A DNA stretch of 6,842 nt from Gammaproteobacteria bacterium. GTDB taxonomy: Bacteria; Pseudomonadota; Gammaproteobacteria; Eutrophobiales; Eutrophobiaceae. The position numbers and the translations under genes are program-made. This document shows positions 6,619 through 6,842 of the stretch, piece by piece. The stretch is taken from positions 1 to 6,842 of the forward strand of contig JACVQI010000119.1 in NCBI GenBank assembly GCA_015661095.1. The letters run 5' to 3'. Every line of letters starts with the position of its first letter. Position 1 is the first letter of the stretch. Under the pieces are notes generated by a model. It did not search any database. It worked only from the letters and a program-made list of their open reading frames with translations, and was not told the DNA's origin.

Positions 6619-6842
6619 CTATCGTCCTCCCCCTAAAGTCGATAGCGAGCCTATGGCTGGTGTGTCCAGATAGCGGAAAAGCTCCGACTCCGAGGAGAGG
6701 ACCACGGTGGTGTTGGTCTTCAGGAACTCCTTGTAGGCGTCCAGGCTCCTGAGAAAGGTGTAGAACTCGGGGTCCGTGCCGTGGGCCTCGGCGTAGACGC
6801 GCGCCGCCTCGGCGTCGCCCTCGCCCCGGGACACCTCGGACT
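6619..6842 (-). CDS. hflC: HflC-type SPFH/band-7 protein, C-terminal fragment (5' partial)
   Basis: The frame is open to the window edge and ends at TAG (6621-6619); 74 residues are visible. GTG at 6834 is internal, since the preceding codons (S-E) continue the same protein. The sequence RGEGDAEAARVYAEAHG, followed by DPEFYTFLRSLDAYKEFL and LSSESELFRYLDTP, matches the conserved C-terminus of HflC, including the end of the SPFH coiled-coil region. HflC pairs with HflK in a membrane complex that surrounds and modulates the FtsH protease. The final dozen residues (AIGSLSTLGGGR) are a short non-conserved tail. A second HflC-like paralogue cannot be excluded from the fragment. Usual gammaproteobacterial neighbours of hflC (hflK upstream; hisZ or purA downstream) would differ from the trpG seen here. 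Confidence 0.85.
   Translation of the reverse strand, partial: SEVSRGEGDAEAARVYAEAHGTDPEFYTFLRSLDAYKEFLKTNTTVVLSSESELFRYLDTPAIGSLSTLGGGR

Overview
The window looks like part of a chromosome of a non-enteric gammaproteobacterium. The reasons are single-domain TrpG, TrpD and TrpC encoded as a trpG-trpD-trpC cluster (no TrpG-TrpD or TrpC-TrpF fusion as in enterics), moderately high GC, and a gene trio typical of Pseudomonas- and Chromatiales-like genomes. The exact lineage cannot be fixed from sequence reading alone.

Bases 1-3989 (+ strand) hold a tightly coupled three-gene operon: a membrane protein with an inactive-transglutaminase-type extracytoplasmic domain and about seven C-terminal helices (5' end cut by the window edge), a cytosolic ATP-grasp ligase related to RimK, and a secreted succinylglutamate desuccinylase/aspartoacylase-like zinc enzyme. 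The first two genes overlap by 20 bases and the last two are separated by one base. The family members are known to co-occur, but their substrate is not established. A reasonable inference is that the ligase makes an amide-linked product inside the cell, the membrane protein senses or moves it, and the zinc enzyme hydrolyses an amide outside the cytoplasmic membrane.

Bases 3997-6431 (- strand) hold trpG, trpD and trpC, transcribed towards the first operon and ending only 7 bases from it. They encode the glutamine amidotransferase of anthranilate synthase, anthranilate phosphoribosyltransferase and indole-3-glycerol phosphate synthase. trpE, trpF and trpBA are not in the window.

Bases 6432-6618 are non-coding and contain a perfect 28-bp palindrome of a repeat-like type and a good ribosome binding site for trpG. 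Bases 6619-6842 (- strand) encode the C-terminus of an HflC-type SPFH/band-7 protein whose 5' part lies beyond the window. No tRNA, rRNA, CRISPR array, insertion sequence or prophage gene was seen. The most interesting parts are the poorly understood ligase/membrane/zinc-enzyme operon, the acidic metal-binding-like tail of its third protein, and the repeat-bearing junction between trpG and hflC.
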